Both the position numbers and the translations under genes were made by a program. Source: Persicaria tinctoria (Eukaryota; Streptophyta; Magnoliopsida; Caryophyllales; Polygonaceae). Taken from it: a stretch of DNA of 64,000 bases. Under the pieces are notes generated by a model. That model had not been told where the DNA came from. It made no database searches and saw only the letters and a program-made list of their open reading frames with translations. How positions within the stretch are numbered: position 1 is the first letter of the stretch; every line of letters starts with the position of its first letter. Of the stretch, positions 10,732-21,920 are shown piece by piece. The stretch covers positions 7,008,188 through 7,072,187 of the forward strand of contig JBANSL010000013.1 in assembly GCA_037127255.1 (NCBI GenBank), written 5' to 3'.

Positions 10732-13641
10732 ATGTACTCTTTGATGATCCAACATGTAATACTCGTTGTCCTTTCCTTAGTCGTTTCCCTTGGTTCTGCA
10801 GCTGGATCCTCCTCCGTCCAGCCGCTGTGCCATACCGATGAGCGCCATGCTTTGCTCTCATTCAAGGCCTCCTTCACCATCCTCAGTTCCGACTGTGGTT
10901 TAAATTTCCCCATTTGTGTAACTGATTCCCGTGGAGCACAGACTCGTTCATGGAAGAGTGGAGTTACAGATTGCTGCCAATGGGACGGAGTCACGTGTGA
11001 CCCCTTAACTGGTCACGTGACCGAGCTCCACCTCAGCCACAGCTTCCTCAACGGAAGCTTCCCCTCCAACAGCACCTTGTTTAGTCTTCGCCGACTGCAC
11101 CACATCGACCTCTCTTTCAACCACTTCCTGTCACCAATACCATCAGGTTTTGGTCGTCTTTCTGACCTTACTTACCTGAATCTCGCCTCCTCAGGTTTTT
11201 CCGGCCAAGTTCCGCCGGAAATTGGCTGGCTCTCTAGCCTAACTACGCTTGATCTCTCTTCTAATTATGTTAATGGTGAGCCATTATTAAAGATGCCCAA
11301 CTTCAAGACTGTCATCGCCAATATTACCAATCTAAGAGAGCTCCATCTATCTTTTGTGTCGATCAACGCCGATCTGCCTCCTCTGATTGCAAACTTCTCA
11401 AACCTGACATCTCTCAAATTGGATTGGTGTGACCTACAGGGGGAGTTTCTGGCGACCGGCGTTCTCAGCTTGCCAAATCTGCATCTTCTCGACCTGGGAT
11501 CCAACTCCGGTTTGCATGCTGACTTCTCGGCATCTGTGGTGAAGTGGACAAGTCCACTCGAGGTAGTCGACTTGTCTTACAACAATTTCACGGGCAAATT
11601 GCCAGATTCGATTGGAGATTCAACCAACTCCTCCTTGATATCATTCGCCATACGGGGATGTGGATTTCATGGGCGTATTCCTGGTTGGATGTGGAAGGTG
11701 ACAAAGGAGATTGATCTTGGTGGCAACAAACTTTCTGGCTCCCTGCCAGGGACGATGAACACCATTTTTCTAGCAAGATTGTCAACTATCTCCTTGGATG
11801 GGAACAGTATCACCGGGGCCATACCAGCCTGGCTTTTCACTCTGCCATCACTTACGTACTTAAGCTTGGATGAGAACCTATTCACAGGGATAAATCAATT
11901 CGTCATCACTAACAGCTCTGCTCCTTTATTTCTATCTGGGTTTTCGGCAAGCTATAACCAGTTCCGAGGAAAAATCCCAGAAGCCATTTTTGAGCTTCGC
12001 AACCTCCAAAGTCTATCCCTTGAAGGGAACAACTTGAACGTAACCATCCCGCTCAGCAAGCTCCATGGCCTCCAGAATCTGGGTGAGCTCTCTTTATCTG
12101 ATAATAATATCTCTTTCATCGATGACATAGGTGCAGAATCCATTTCCTCATGGCCTAGTTTTTGGAGACTAGAACTTTCCTCCTGCAACCTTGATCAATT
12201 TCCAATCTTCTTAAGAGGCCAGAAAAATCTTGAAATATTAGACCTCTCTAAAAATTCCATCCATAGCCCCATACCTGAATGGTTTGTGGATATAAATACA
12301 GCTTTGTTACTTGTCTTGGACCTTTCTCATAACTTCCTAACTGGTGGATTGGAGCATCTTCAAAGGCAGGAGAAGAAAGATTACAGCATGGGTTTGTTCT
12401 TGGCTTCAAACAATCAGTTTAGTGGAGACATTCCTTCTTCTTTATGCCATCTTACTTCTTTTCACGTAGTTGACATTTCCCAGAACAACTTGACCGGCAA
12501 CATTCCAGGCTGCTTTGCGTCCATTATCAGTTCGCAAACAAGTGTTCTAGATCTAAGCCAAAATCAACTTCAAGGTGTAATTCCATCCACTATCTTTGAA
12601 GATTGTACCGAGTTGAGTGTTTTCCGGTTAAAAGGCAACCGACTGGAAGGGCCAATACCAAAATCTTTGAGAAACTGCATGAATCTGCAGTTTATTGATC
12701 TGAGTAACAACAAACTCAATGGCACCTTTCCCAATTGGTTAGGTGCTCTTCCCACTCTCAAGGGGCTTATCTTGGGCTCGAACAATTTGCAGGGTTCTCT
12801 AATGAGTTCAAATACGACAAGCTCATTTTTTATGCTAAAAATTCTCGATATCTCAAGTAATCATCTCACTGGTGGCCTCCCAAGTAGCTTTTTTATGAGT
12901 ATGAAGGCAATGATTGAGGTCGATCACAGTGACCAAGACCGATCGATTTATGACATGGATGCCTTAGGTATTGTATATAGTGGTGGTAATAGTAATTATA
13001 GTTACGCAGATTCAATGAACGCATGGTTTAAAGGATTCAATCATCGACTTGATAAAATCTTAAAGACCTTAGTATTAATAGACGCCTCAAGGAATAGGTT
13101 GGAAGGGTCCATCCCTGAGGCGATTGGAGATCTTGTCTCCCTCCGGTGGTTAAACCTAGCTCACAACAACTTCACTGGCCACATCCCACCATCCCTGGGT
13201 AAATTGAACCTGTTGGAATCTTTAGACATGTCTTTTAACGGGCTAGATGGAAAAATTCCCAATGAGTTGGTAAATCTAAACTCTCTTGAATTCTTCAATG
13301 TCTCGAAGAATCATCTAGCTGGGCCAATTCCAGCAGGCAAGCAGTTGGATACATTCTCAAACGATTCCTATCTTGGGAATCCTGGGTTGTGTGGTGCACC
13401 TTTGACAAAGAAGTGCGGAAAACAGGTTGCAGTGCCGAATGCAGCAGCAGCGGAAGGAAACAGCGATGGATCTTCAAGTTTTGATGTTTGGGAGATTGCT
13501 TTGATGGGATTTGGGTTTGGGATGTTTGTTGCGTCAGTTTGGGGATACTTCATCTTGTGGGAGAAGAATTATCGTTGGGTATGCAGGTTGATGCTCGAAG
13601 TACAAATGTTCATTATGCTGCACCTGATGAGGAGGCGCTAA
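10732..13641 (+). CDS. LRR receptor-like protein, copy 2 (29 LRRs)
   Basis: Single-exon RLP of 969 aa from the ATG at 10732. An upstream in-frame ATG at 10678 would add 18 residues that are not conserved among the copies. Domain order: signal peptide; N-cap with QPLCHTDERHALLSFK and CCQWDGVTCDP; 25 LRRs of the plant extracellular type (LxxLxLSxNxxxGxIP); an island around 12900-13070 ending WFKGFNHRLDKILK; four more LRRs; C-cap LCGAPLTKKCG; a small acidic region; a transmembrane helix with GFGFGMFVASVWGY; a short tail ending MRRR. Many NxS/T glycosylation sites are present. Relative to copy 1 the N-cap has an extra cysteine-containing insert (CGLNFPICVTDSRG). It appears intact. The conserved 3-prime half and more variable LRR face suggest diversification of recognition (inference). 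Confidence 0.94.
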   Translation: MYSLMIQHVILVVLSLVVSLGSAAGSSSVQPLCHTDERHALLSFKASFTILSSDCGLNFPICVTDSRGAQTRSWKSGVTDCCQWDGVTCDPLTGHVTELHLSHSFLNGSFPSNSTLFSLRRLHHIDLSFNHFLSPIPSGFGRLSDLTYLNLASSGFSGQVPPEIGWLSSLTTLDLSSNYVNGEPLLKMPNFKTVIANITNLRELHLSFVSINADLPPLIANFSNLTSLKLDWCDLQGEFLATGVLSLPNLHLLDLGSNSGLHADFSASVVKWTSPLEVVDLSYNNFTGKLPDSIGDSTNSSLISFAIRGCGFHGRIPGWMWKVTKEIDLGGNKLSGSLPGTMNTIFLARLSTISLDGNSITGAIPAWLFTLPSLTYLSLDENLFTGINQFVITNSSAPLFLSGFSASYNQFRGKIPEAIFELRNLQSLSLEGNNLNVTIPLSKLHGLQNLGELSLSDNNISFIDDIGAESISSWPSFWRLELSSCNLDQFPIFLRGQKNLEILDLSKNSIHSPIPEWFVDINTALLLVLDLSHNFLTGGLEHLQRQEKKDYSMGLFLASNNQFSGDIPSSLCHLTSFHVVDISQNNLTGNIPGCFASIISSQTSVLDLSQNQLQGVIPSTIFEDCTELSVFRLKGNRLEGPIPKSLRNCMNLQFIDLSNNKLNGTFPNWLGALPTLKGLILGSNNLQGSLMSSNTTSSFFMLKILDISSNHLTGGLPSSFFMSMKAMIEVDHSDQDRSIYDMDALGIVYSGGNSNYSYADSMNAWFKGFNHRLDKILKTLVLIDASRNRLEGSIPEAIGDLVSLRWLNLAHNNFTGHIPPSLGKLNLLESLDMSFNGLDGKIPNELVNLNSLEFFNVSKNHLAGPIPAGKQLDTFSNDSYLGNPGLCGAPLTKKCGKQVAVPNAAAAEGNSDGSSSFDVWEIALMGFGFGMFVASVWGYFILWEKNYRWVCRLMLEVQMFIMLHLMRRR

Positions 13642-13893
13642 ATAGAGGTGTATCGGGTCAATTTATCCTTCCAGGCCATCAGTTAAGTTTCCGCTATTTA
13701 CTTTACTTGCAGTAATATAAATGTAATGTATAATATAAAGAATAAGTAATGCTCACTATGATATATAGTTTCAATGCATAATGAAGAACCAATATATCAA
13801 TGTCCGTGAAGATTGATGCATTTTGCCTGCTAAATGTTGAATTGAATTCTCCCACTTGTAACAAACCCAAATCCTCCTCTGTTGCTTTCAATT

Positions 13894-14256
13894 AGAGGTA
13901 CGTGTTATGTGAACACGAGTAGCTCGAATTCGACTCGTACTCGCTCGATAAAAACTCGACTCGAGCTCATTCATTTTCTAAATGAGCCGAGTATGAGCAT
14001 ATTTTTAAACTCGGTCCAAAGCTCGGCTCGTTCGAATTAAACTCGAATAGCTTGAATTTTATGGAATTTCTAAAATTTTCTTTAAGTTACTGTATAATGA
14101 GCAAGTAGAATTTTCTAAAGCTCCAAAAAAGTTCGGCTCGAGCTCGCTCATTTCCTAAAGGAGCCGAATATGAACACATTTTTAAGCTCAAGTCAAAATT
14201 TAGGCTCGGCTCTAACTCGTTCATATTCAATCGTTCGGCGCGAATAACAGGCCTAC
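13894..14256. mobile_element. Non-autonomous hAT-like element
   Basis: A 363-bp insert splits a block that is continuous in the other two units (gcttccaatctggtcag at about 8600 and 27926). It is flanked by ctttcaatt (13885-13893 and 14257-14265); 8 of these 9 bp would be the hAT-type duplication. The ends are imperfect inverted repeats (agaggtacgtgttatgtg versus the complement of gcgaataacaggcctac). The interior is rich in CTCGGCTCG / GAGCTCG words, arranged as two internal copies (gctcggctcgttcgaatt, ttcggctcgagctcgctca). No coding capacity. Confidence 0.72.
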
Positions 14257-14460
14257 TTTCAATTTGGTCAGTTTGTTCTTGGTTTTCTCAATTTTTATAG
14301 TGAGATTTAGTTTTACTCTTACACAGTATATCTTTGACTTGCGTAATATATTGCATTAATTTGTTTAGTTTTTTATTTCCTTTGAACAATATATATGGCT
14401 GCACACATGTCTATATAGTACTCCATTTAAGTTGTAAAAAATATATTCCCTTAAGTGGTC

Positions 14461-14778
14461 TCCCACCAATGATCACTACTCTGGAGCGGGACAATGGCTA
14501 TGTTTCTGTTCACAGCAAAGACAATCCTAATCTGATGTTGAGCATGTGTGGAATCAAATCCAAAGACGGGGTGTGGAATCTGCAGAATGAACAAGCAAAA
14601 GAGCGGACTGCAATTGCCTTCCTCATAGTTTTTTTTTTTTTTTACATTATTGCTTTGCGTAGATAGCCATGGGAGAGTGAGTTCTTTGATTCACAATGTG
14701 TATGGGCGGAGTATGCACTTAAGAGGCAAGAAGCACAATCGCAAAATAGGTGGTTAACTCTTGAAGATTTGGAGGTTT
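14461..14778 (+). pseudogene. PRP8: PRP8 pseudogene fragment between units 2 and 3
   Basis: Two PRP8 stretches from further N-terminal than the other pieces: [20 protein letters not shown] with [11 protein letters not shown] and [19 protein letters not shown] (14455-14630), then [19 protein letters not shown] and RWLTLEDLE (14664-14774). Many residues between these blocks in PRP8 are missing, and the first block runs into a poly-T stretch, so it is a deletion-riddled copy. The following 14816-14910 (gatagaatttgacgaggaa) matches DNA after PRP8 copy 1 at about 4992, placing it in the same duplicated unit. Confidence 0.87.
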
Positions 14779-15302
14779 GTTAATACAAACTTCCTTAATT
14801 TGTTATGCGTTTGTGGTGATAGAATTTGACGAGGAAATAATATAAGAAGAGGCTTTTTGAAGAGGAATAGAAGATTCAATGCTTATTCAAATGTCTTTTG
14901 TCTTTTGTTTTATTTTTTAGTTTCTTTGTTGTATCATGATAGTTAGTCTATCTGTCGTTTACAGCCTCTCGATTTACCACATATGTGTTTGGTGGATCGA
15001 ATTGCTTTCCTAAAAAAAAAAGGAAAAATGTGTTTTCACACCAATTCCAACTCAATAGATACAAGTTATTTATGGGACTAGTAGCGCATGAATCTTAAAT
15101 GAGAAGTTGGATGAAAATTTGATATTCAAGTTTGATGAATATTCATTATTCAGTGTGTAGGTGTAGATAGACATTACACTGGGCTCAGGTTTGGCATTTT
15201 CATCCTTTTGGCAGAACATTCAATTCAGAATTCAGATGTGACTTTTTTTTTTATTATTACTTGGAAGTCCCAATAAAGTCTCAATAAAACTGAAAGGGAA
15301 AT

Positions 15303-15770
15303 TCTAAAAGGTGGTGGTTAGACCGGCACTTCTTTACAGCTCAGAGTGTTGGTCAGTCGCTAAAGCTCAAGAACAGAAGTTGTCAGTGGCAAAGTTGCGA
15401 ATGTTGCGTTGGATGTGCGGGCTCACGAAACTTGACAGAATCAGGAATGCCGACATTCGAAGGAAAGTTGGAGTGGCTAGTATTGTTGACAAACTGCGAG
15501 AAGTCAGATTGCGTTGGTTCGGACATGTGCAAAGAAGACCTAGATCGGCCCCGGTTCGAAGGTGCGAGATTCTGGATCTTGGAGCCTTTCGTAGGGGGAG
15601 AGGCAGACCGAAGATGAGATGGATGGGGGCTATTCGTCAGGACCTCAATGTACTGCAGCTTTCAGAGGATATGGCATTGAATAGAGACAACTGGAGGAGA
15701 CGCATAAGGGTGGCGGACGTTTAGTGCTGGGGGAGTGGTGTTGTGTGTGTTTGTCTTGCTTTTGTTCTGA
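15303..15770 (+). mobile_element. RTE-type LINE, 3-prime end of reverse transcriptase
   Basis: One open frame (15311-15724) encodes the C-terminal end of a non-LTR retrotransposon reverse transcriptase. Diagnostic words are [55 protein letters not shown] and a final [17 protein letters not shown]. These are typical of plant RTE-clade elements, which end shortly after this motif. The catalytic part and the endonuclease are absent, so this is a 5-prime-truncated copy. It lies directly upstream of the next PRP8 fragment and joins into its intron near 15775. No clear target duplication was found. Confidence 0.85.
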
Positions 15771-15776
15771 TGTTTC

Positions 15777-16275
15777 CGTTGAAGACATGGTTGTGATTCG
15801 TTTCCTTAATTTTGGCATCAATTTGCAGGAAACTGGCTATACATACATCATGCCGAAGATCATTTTAAAGAACTCAAATTGCAGGCTACTTGTATATATG
15901 GTATATAAGCCCACCAGACAATCCTCAAGTTAAAGAGATCCGGTGCATTGCAATTCCACCACAATGGAGCACTCACCAGCGCGCAGGTGCACCTTCCTTC
16001 GGCTCTCCTGAGCATGAATTCCTGAATGACTTGGAGCCTTTGGGGTGGATGCACACTCAGCCGATCAGTGAACTTCCACAGTTATCTCCACAGGTTTGCC
16101 TTCCAACCATTTTAACTCTTTTTTTTCTGCTCCCTGCCATTTGTTTATTATGTCTTTCCGCAATATATATGAAATGTTGACGTTAAATGATGAACTTTTG
16201 TGAAGGATGTGACATCACATGCCCGAGTCTTAGCTAGAGAATAACAGCCAATGGGATGGCGAGAAACGCATCATT
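15777..16275 (+). pseudogene. PRP8: PRP8 pseudogene fragment, copy 3
   Basis: This begins inside the intron shared with copy 1 (cgttgaagacatggttgtg), then has the exon [14 protein letters not shown] to [21 protein letters not shown] (15828-16093, with the 3-base-shifted gap after ILK), an uninterrupted intron (16094-16204), and the start of the next exon (SHARVL; caatgggatggcgagaaac; to about 16274). A short deletion removes the KKFICIADLRTQ region and shifts frame. It ends abruptly in a dispersed repeat. Its intact intron gives the empty site for the MULE in copy 1. Confidence 0.88.
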
Positions 16276-16480
16276 ATGTGATGAGAGATGTGAAGAGACC
16301 AAAAGAGTTCCACATTGAAAATATGAAAGATCAAGTCATATTATATCAAGCCATAGTATATAAGCTAGTGAGTTACTCCTTTTATTGCTAGTTTGTTTTA
16401 GGATGAAATTTGCTCGGCTTTTATGCTAGGCTATTACCGCATGGGCGCCCGATCACAAGTTCAAACGGACTTCTGGGCAA
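16276..16480 (+). repeat. Dispersed LTR-like repeat R, copy 1
   Basis: Contains the block ttgttttaggatgaaattt then gctcggcttttatgctagg and gcatgggcgcccg. The same kind of block occurs at 22385-22465 (reverse), 33180-33356 and 47570-47745 (forms of ttggttttaggatggaac followed by ctcggcttgtgtg). A preceding short stretch with gtatataagc resembles a compact promoter, so these may be LTRs of a small LTR or TRIM element. No ORF. Confidence 0.55.
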
Positions 16481-16499
16481 GCTGAAAAATGCTTATTCA

Positions 16500-16820
16500 A
16501 ATGTATTTTTTTACTCTTATTACAACTGAAAAAATACAAGCCATGTTAACATAAACTTCCTACAGATTAAAACTAGAAACTTATTGCTTTAAAATTCAAG
16601 GCTTGAATTCCTACATGCCATGAACTTCCATCTTGAATGCATACACGAAACTGGAAAATTAAAATCTTAAATTAAGGTTAACTTTTGACACACCCCTTTA
16701 AACTTAATTCCTCATAACTCCGAGCATAAATCGTAACCTTATGAAAGTCTCAGCTTTCAGACTTCAGAGGCTTCGTAAAATTATCCGCAACTTGGTCTTG
16801 AGTATTCACATACTTGACTT
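16500..16820 (-). mobile_element. Antisense old copia remnant, left part
   Basis: The minus strand reads VKYVNTQDQVADNFTKPL followed by KSES and a stop (about 16740-16820), the C-terminal end of copia RNase H, then non-coding sequence leftward. It is homologous to 5030-5480 in unit 1. A younger copia element has inserted at 16820/16821 and pushed the rest to 21921-22129. Confidence 0.75.
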
Positions 16821-17226
16821 TGTAGAGATATTGCATGTGATTGTTCAAGGAAGAAGAAGATGCCCACGATGTCGCTCCGTGTGATTAGTTGAACGTTTTA
16901 AATAAACGATTGAACGACGTCGTTTCGCCTTAAATGATCAGATTTCATTCAAATCTATCCGGCGTAGTTTTGGAGCTCCCTCTTTCTCTAACCTTCTTCC
17001 TCACGAAGTGAAGTGCTCTCGCTCTCCGGGTTCCCATTCGTGCTTAGTCAAATTGGTTGTTCGGTTTCGCGCCAATTACAATTGATTAGAAGTTTCTAGA
17101 CTCGTTTCTGTTAGAGCTGTGTATATAAATAGAGGATTGCTCCTCATTCTCTGCAACAACTTTTCTACCATTTTTTCATTCAATAAAATTTTCGGTTCAT
17201 CAATCTTCTAGATCTCGATTTCCACA
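16821..17226 (+). repeat. 5-prime LTR of copia-1
   Basis: 406 bp, tgtagagata ... tttccaca. It has a TATA-like gtatataaatagagg near 17120-17135, which probably drives transcription, and a poly(A)-type signal aataaaat near 17183. Confidence 0.93.
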
Positions 17227-17261
17227 TGGTATCAGAGCTCCTTGAGGAGTAATTCGAGATC

Positions 17262-20200
17262 ATGTCGCTAAATCGTGTGTCCGTTGCGCAAATCGACGAT
17301 GAAGACAACGTTTGAAGAAGGTTCGAACTCGAAGAGTAACACGCAGAGACCGGGAAACCAGTCCAACAATCAGAGATCTGGAAACCAGTCGGTTTTCGAG
17401 GAAGGATCCAGTTCAAGGAAAAATTTGGAGGCATATGCAATCAACAATGCTATGCAAAGTGATCCACTGTCTCTTTCCAATTCGGATCAACCAGGCATGA
17501 GCCTCACTGGTGTCCGTTCAATGGAAGAAACTACCTCGGCTGGCGGAGGCAAATGCAAATGGATCTCGGAGCAAAGCTGAAGCTCGGATTTATCGAAGGA
17601 ACCTGCAAGAAGCCAGATTCAGGGAGTGGAGACTACGAGAGGTGGATTCGATGCGACTATATGGTCGCTTGCTAGATCCTCAATTCCATGGTGCCGGAGC
17701 TCTCAAGAGCGTTTCTATACGCAAATTCAGCTGTTGAGTTGTGGCTTGAGATTGCTGAGAAGTACGGACAGTCTAACGCTCCACTTATTTTCCAGTTGAG
17801 GCAAGAAATTGGTCAGATTATGCAAGTGAATGTTTCAATTAATCGCTACATATTTCTAAAAAATGAAGCGATGCTGGGATGAGCTGGACAATTTGTGTGG
17901 TAGTCCTACTTGTACATGTGGTTTTCTGGATCATTGCTCGTGTGCTATTCTTTCTCGTGTTTTGGACATGGAAAACCAAAACCGCCTTATGCAGTTCTTA
18001 ATGAATCTCAACTCTAATTGTGATCAAGTCCGGAGCCAGATCCTAGCTATGGATCCTCTTCCAACTGTGAACAAGGCCTACTACCTTTTACAGCAGGTTG
18101 AGAGGCAAAAGCAAGCGGTTCACATCACATCTGATCCCACTGCTTTCACGGTCCAGCAAGGTAGTGGTACCAGTGGTCCCGCAAAGAAGGACAGCAACAA
18201 GAAAGATAAAACTGGTGGAAAAAAGCATTTTGAGCACTGCAAGGAGGATGGCCATCTGATTGATCAATGCTTTGAAATCATTGGTTATCCGGACTGGTAT
18301 AAGGGGAAGCGAGGAAAGAAAGGCAAGATGGTGGCTCAAGTTACAACTGGATCTCAGGAGATGATGGAGACTCCCATGTCTATTGATAATTCATCCTCTT
18401 CAACCATGCACATGAATCCTGATTTTGTGCAGGTTGTCTGCCAAGAAATTCTTCGAGTTATCAAAGGAAAGGGCGTTGACAATGTCGGTTATCCCACTGG
18501 TGGTCCATCCACAAGCTCTTCTGGATTTGCAGGTATTATCCTTACTGAACCTACAGTGATGAGTGCTACTATGTCTGATCAGTTTGGTGTTTCATGGATC
18601 TTAGACACTGGTGCATCAGATCATGTTACATGCTCTATGAATCATTTTCTTGCTGTTGAAAAGGTGATGCATCCTATATTTGTTGTTTTGCCTGATCATT
18701 CTCGTCGGGAAGTAAAGTTTACTGGTTCCATTAAAGTCAGAGACAACATTGTGCTCACTGGTGTTCTATATGTGCACCTCTGTTGAGAAAATAAGGCATT
18801 TACCAATGTGTAAGGATTGTAGTTTTCAAGATTTTGTGTGTGATGTCTGTGACATCTCCAAAATGCATCGTCTTCCTTTCCAGTGTAGCTCTTCTGTGTA
18901 TAAGGTCTTGGAACTGTTACATCTAAATGTTTGGGGACCTTATAGGGCTGCAACTCTGAATGGAGAAAGGTTATTTCTCACAATTGTAGATGATGGATCC
19001 AAGGCTACTTGGACATACCTATTGCAATATAAGGATCAAGTTGTGTCTCGGTTGAGCTCTTTTTTGGCTTATATCAAAAATCACTTTGATGTTACACCCA
19101 AGTTTATTCGAACTGATAATGGTTCAAAATTCATCAATAAAGCTTTCTCCGACTTGCTTGGATCTCTTGGGATAGTTCATCAAAGGTCTATGGTTTACAC
19201 ACCTCAACAAAATGGGAAGGTGGAAAGAAAACATAGACACTTGTTGGATACTGCTTGATCCTTGTCTTTATTTGCTAACTTTTCTTTTTTTCTATAGGGT
19301 GAGTGTATGTTTGCTGCAACTTATCTGATAAATCTCATGCATGTGCAAGCTTTGAATTGGGTTACTCCCTTTCAGAAGTTATTTGGGAAGGCGCCTTCAT
19401 ATGATCATTTGAGGACTTTGGGTTCCTTATGTTATGTTGCAACTGTAGGCCCTCGGACTGATAAATTTGAAGCTAAGGGTCGTCGTTGTGCTTTCATTGG
19501 GTATCCTCCTCACCATAAAGAATATCATCTTATTGATTTAGCCACACATGAGGTTTTCTGCAGTAGAGATGCCTTGTTCAGGGAGTATTCTTTTCCTTAC
19601 AGATCGACTATGTCTTTACCCAAATCTCCTTCATCTTATTCCCTTGCTTTGCCTCCCTCTGATGATTTGATTATCTGTCCTTCTTATCACCCTCTTCCAA
19701 TTGCTACTCCCTCTTCATCTGCTTCACCTGGTCCATTTTTTACAAGTCCCTCCTCTGATGTTTCACCTCCTACGTCTGAGACTTTCAGTTCCCTTTCTCC
19801 TACTTCCACACCCAGCCCAATTGCAATGTCTCCTTCTCGTCCTAAGAGATCCACTAATCCTCCTGCTTGGCACACTGATTATGTGATGAACACCAAAACC
19901 AAATTCCCAGGATTGCTGGATGATTCAGTTGCTTTTTCTATGTCATTGGCTAATATTTTGAGTACTCGGGAACCTCAACATTATAGAGAGGTTGTTCAAC
20001 ATGAGTGTTGGCGTGATGCTATGGCCTTGGAACTACAGGCTCTAGAAAAGAATCAGACTTGGGAAGTCATGACTTTAACAAAGGACACGAGTGCTTTACC
20101 TTCAAAATGGGTTTATAGGGTGAAATTTAAGCCACATGGTTCAGTGGACAAGTACAAGGCTCGATTGGTTATAAAGGGATACAATCAAAAGCTTGGCAAG

Positions 20201-21365
20201 GATTATAAACACACATTCTCTCCGGATGCTAAAACTGCCACCGTTCGTATTCTCATTGCCATGGTCAGTGCCAATCAGCGGCCTCTTTGCCAGGTTGACG
20301 TGAACAATGCGTTTCTTCATGGGTTTTTGGATGAAGAAATTTTCATGAAACAGCCTGATGGGTATTCTGTGGCATCTCCTCGATCACCTTGTTTGCAAGT
20401 TGAAAAGGTCCCTCTATGGGCTTAAGCAAGCCTCTCGGCAATGGAACACTGAGCTTACCAAGTTCTTTTGTTCCCTGGATTTTTTGCAATCATCTCATGA
20501 CTACTCTCTATTTGTGTTTATTGATGGGGATGTGTTTACTATTGGATTAGTAGATGTGGATGATATTTTGCTCACTGGTACTCACATTAAGCATATCAAC
20601 TCAGTTAAGGGGGCTTTGGATTCTAAATTTACCATCAAGGATCTTGGTTTTGCTCGTTATTTCTTAGGCATTGAGAATTTCAGAACTCCTGAGGGCACTC
20701 ATCTCACCCAAAGGAAATATGTTTCTAACATCTTATCCGATTACAATATGTCGAATGCTAAGGCATCTGGATTTCCCTTTCCTACAGAGTTGAAATTGGC
20801 TGCAGATTCGGGTGATCTTTTGCCTGATCCTGAGTCTTATAGGACTCTAATTGGTCGTCCGTTGTACTTGACCCTAACAAGACCAGATCTCTCCTATTCT
20901 GTTCAACACTTAAGCCAGTTTGTATCTTCTCCTAGAGTATCTCACTGGCAAGATGCTCAATATGTACTACGGTACCTAAATGGGACTGTCTCTAAGGGTT
21001 TGTTTTATCTGGTCCAGAGCTCTCTTAAACCGGTTGGATTCTTGGATGCAGACTGGGGCTCTTGCTTAACCACTTGTCGTTCACTTACTAGCTACAGTGT
21101 GTTTTTGGGACATTCTCTTGTTGCTTGGAAAACAAAGAAACAAGCTACTGTGTCTCGAAGTTCTGCTGAATCTGAATATAGGGGCATGGCAACTACCACT
21201 GCTGAGCTGATGTGGGTTTCCTATATATTACGAGACCTTCATATTCCAGTCTCTCTCCCGGTAACCTTGTTTTGTGACAATAAAGCAGCGCAACAAATTG
21301 CGGCTAATCCATGTTTTCACGAGCGCACTAAACACCTTGATATCGATTGTCACTTCACTCGGTAG
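17262..21365 (+). pseudogene. gag-pol of copia-1, degenerate
   Basis: The likely gag start at 17262 meets a stop within 20 codons. Later blocks lie in several frames: a gag core (about 17570-18130), a zinc knuckle in which the first Cys is replaced (HFEHCKEDGHLIDQC), protease SWILDTGASDH (18592), then a deletion that removes the end of protease and the integrase zinc region (break near 18786). The integrase core shows HLNVWGPY, where the first catalytic Asp of the D,D,E triad is Asn, plus RTDNGSKF and ERKHRHLL. RT has WVYRVKFKPHG and QVDVNNAFLHG, a frameshift near 20405, and DVDD where YVDD is expected. RNase H runs to ERTKHLDIDCHFTR, where a TAG at 21363 ends the frame, although the sequence continues to FAKGL. 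Several of these changes alone would inactivate it. Confidence 0.93.
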
Positions 21366-21509
21366 CAGATTCAATCTGGGTTTTTGGCTACGTCGTTTGT
21401 TCCCTCCACACTGCAATTGGCTAATGTTTTTGCCAAGGGTCTATCCCAGGCTCAACATGAGTTTTTGTGTTCCAAATTGGGCCTTCAACTGGCTCCGATT
21501 TGATGGGGG

Positions 21510-21915
21510 TGTAGAGATATCGCCTGTGATTGTTCAAGGAAGAAGAAGATGCCCACGACGTCGTTCTGTGTGATTAGTTGAACGTTTTAAATAAACGATT
21601 GAACAACGTCGTTTCGCCTTAAATGATCAGATTTCATTCAAATCTATCCGACGTTGTTTTGGAGCTCCCTCTTCCTCCAACCTTCTTCCTCACCAAGTGA
21701 AGTGTTCTCGCTCTCCGGGTTCCCATTCGCACTTAGTCAAATTGGTTGTTCGGTTTCGTGCCAATTACAACTGATTAGAAGTTTCTAGACTCGTTTATGT
21801 TAGAGCTGTGTATATAAATAGAGGATTGCTCCTCCTTCTCTGTAACAACTTTTCTACCATTTTTTCATTCAATAAATTTTTCGGTTCATCAATCTTCTAG
21901 ATCTCGATTTCCACA
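21510..21915 (+). repeat. 3-prime LTR of copia-1
   Basis: 406 bp, same ends as the left LTR and about 20 substitutions from it. It is followed at once by the second copy of the target duplication gactt. Confidence 0.93.
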
Positions 21916-21920
21916 GACTT

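Larger units (their letters stand above)
16821..21915 (+). mobile_element. Complete but inactive Ty1/copia retrotransposon (copia-1)
   Basis: Two 406-bp LTRs (16821-17226 and 21510-21915) start tgtagagatat and end gatttccaca. They differ at about 20 positions with no gaps (about 95% identical). The insertion is flanked by a 5-bp target duplication, gactt (16816-16820 and 21916-21920). The primer site tggtatcagagct follows the left LTR directly (complementary to initiator tRNA-Met), and a purine tract gatgggg precedes the right LTR. The interior encodes gag, protease, integrase, reverse transcriptase and RNase H in the copia order, but with many lesions. It sits in an older antisense copia remnant (nested insertion). 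Confidence 0.95.
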
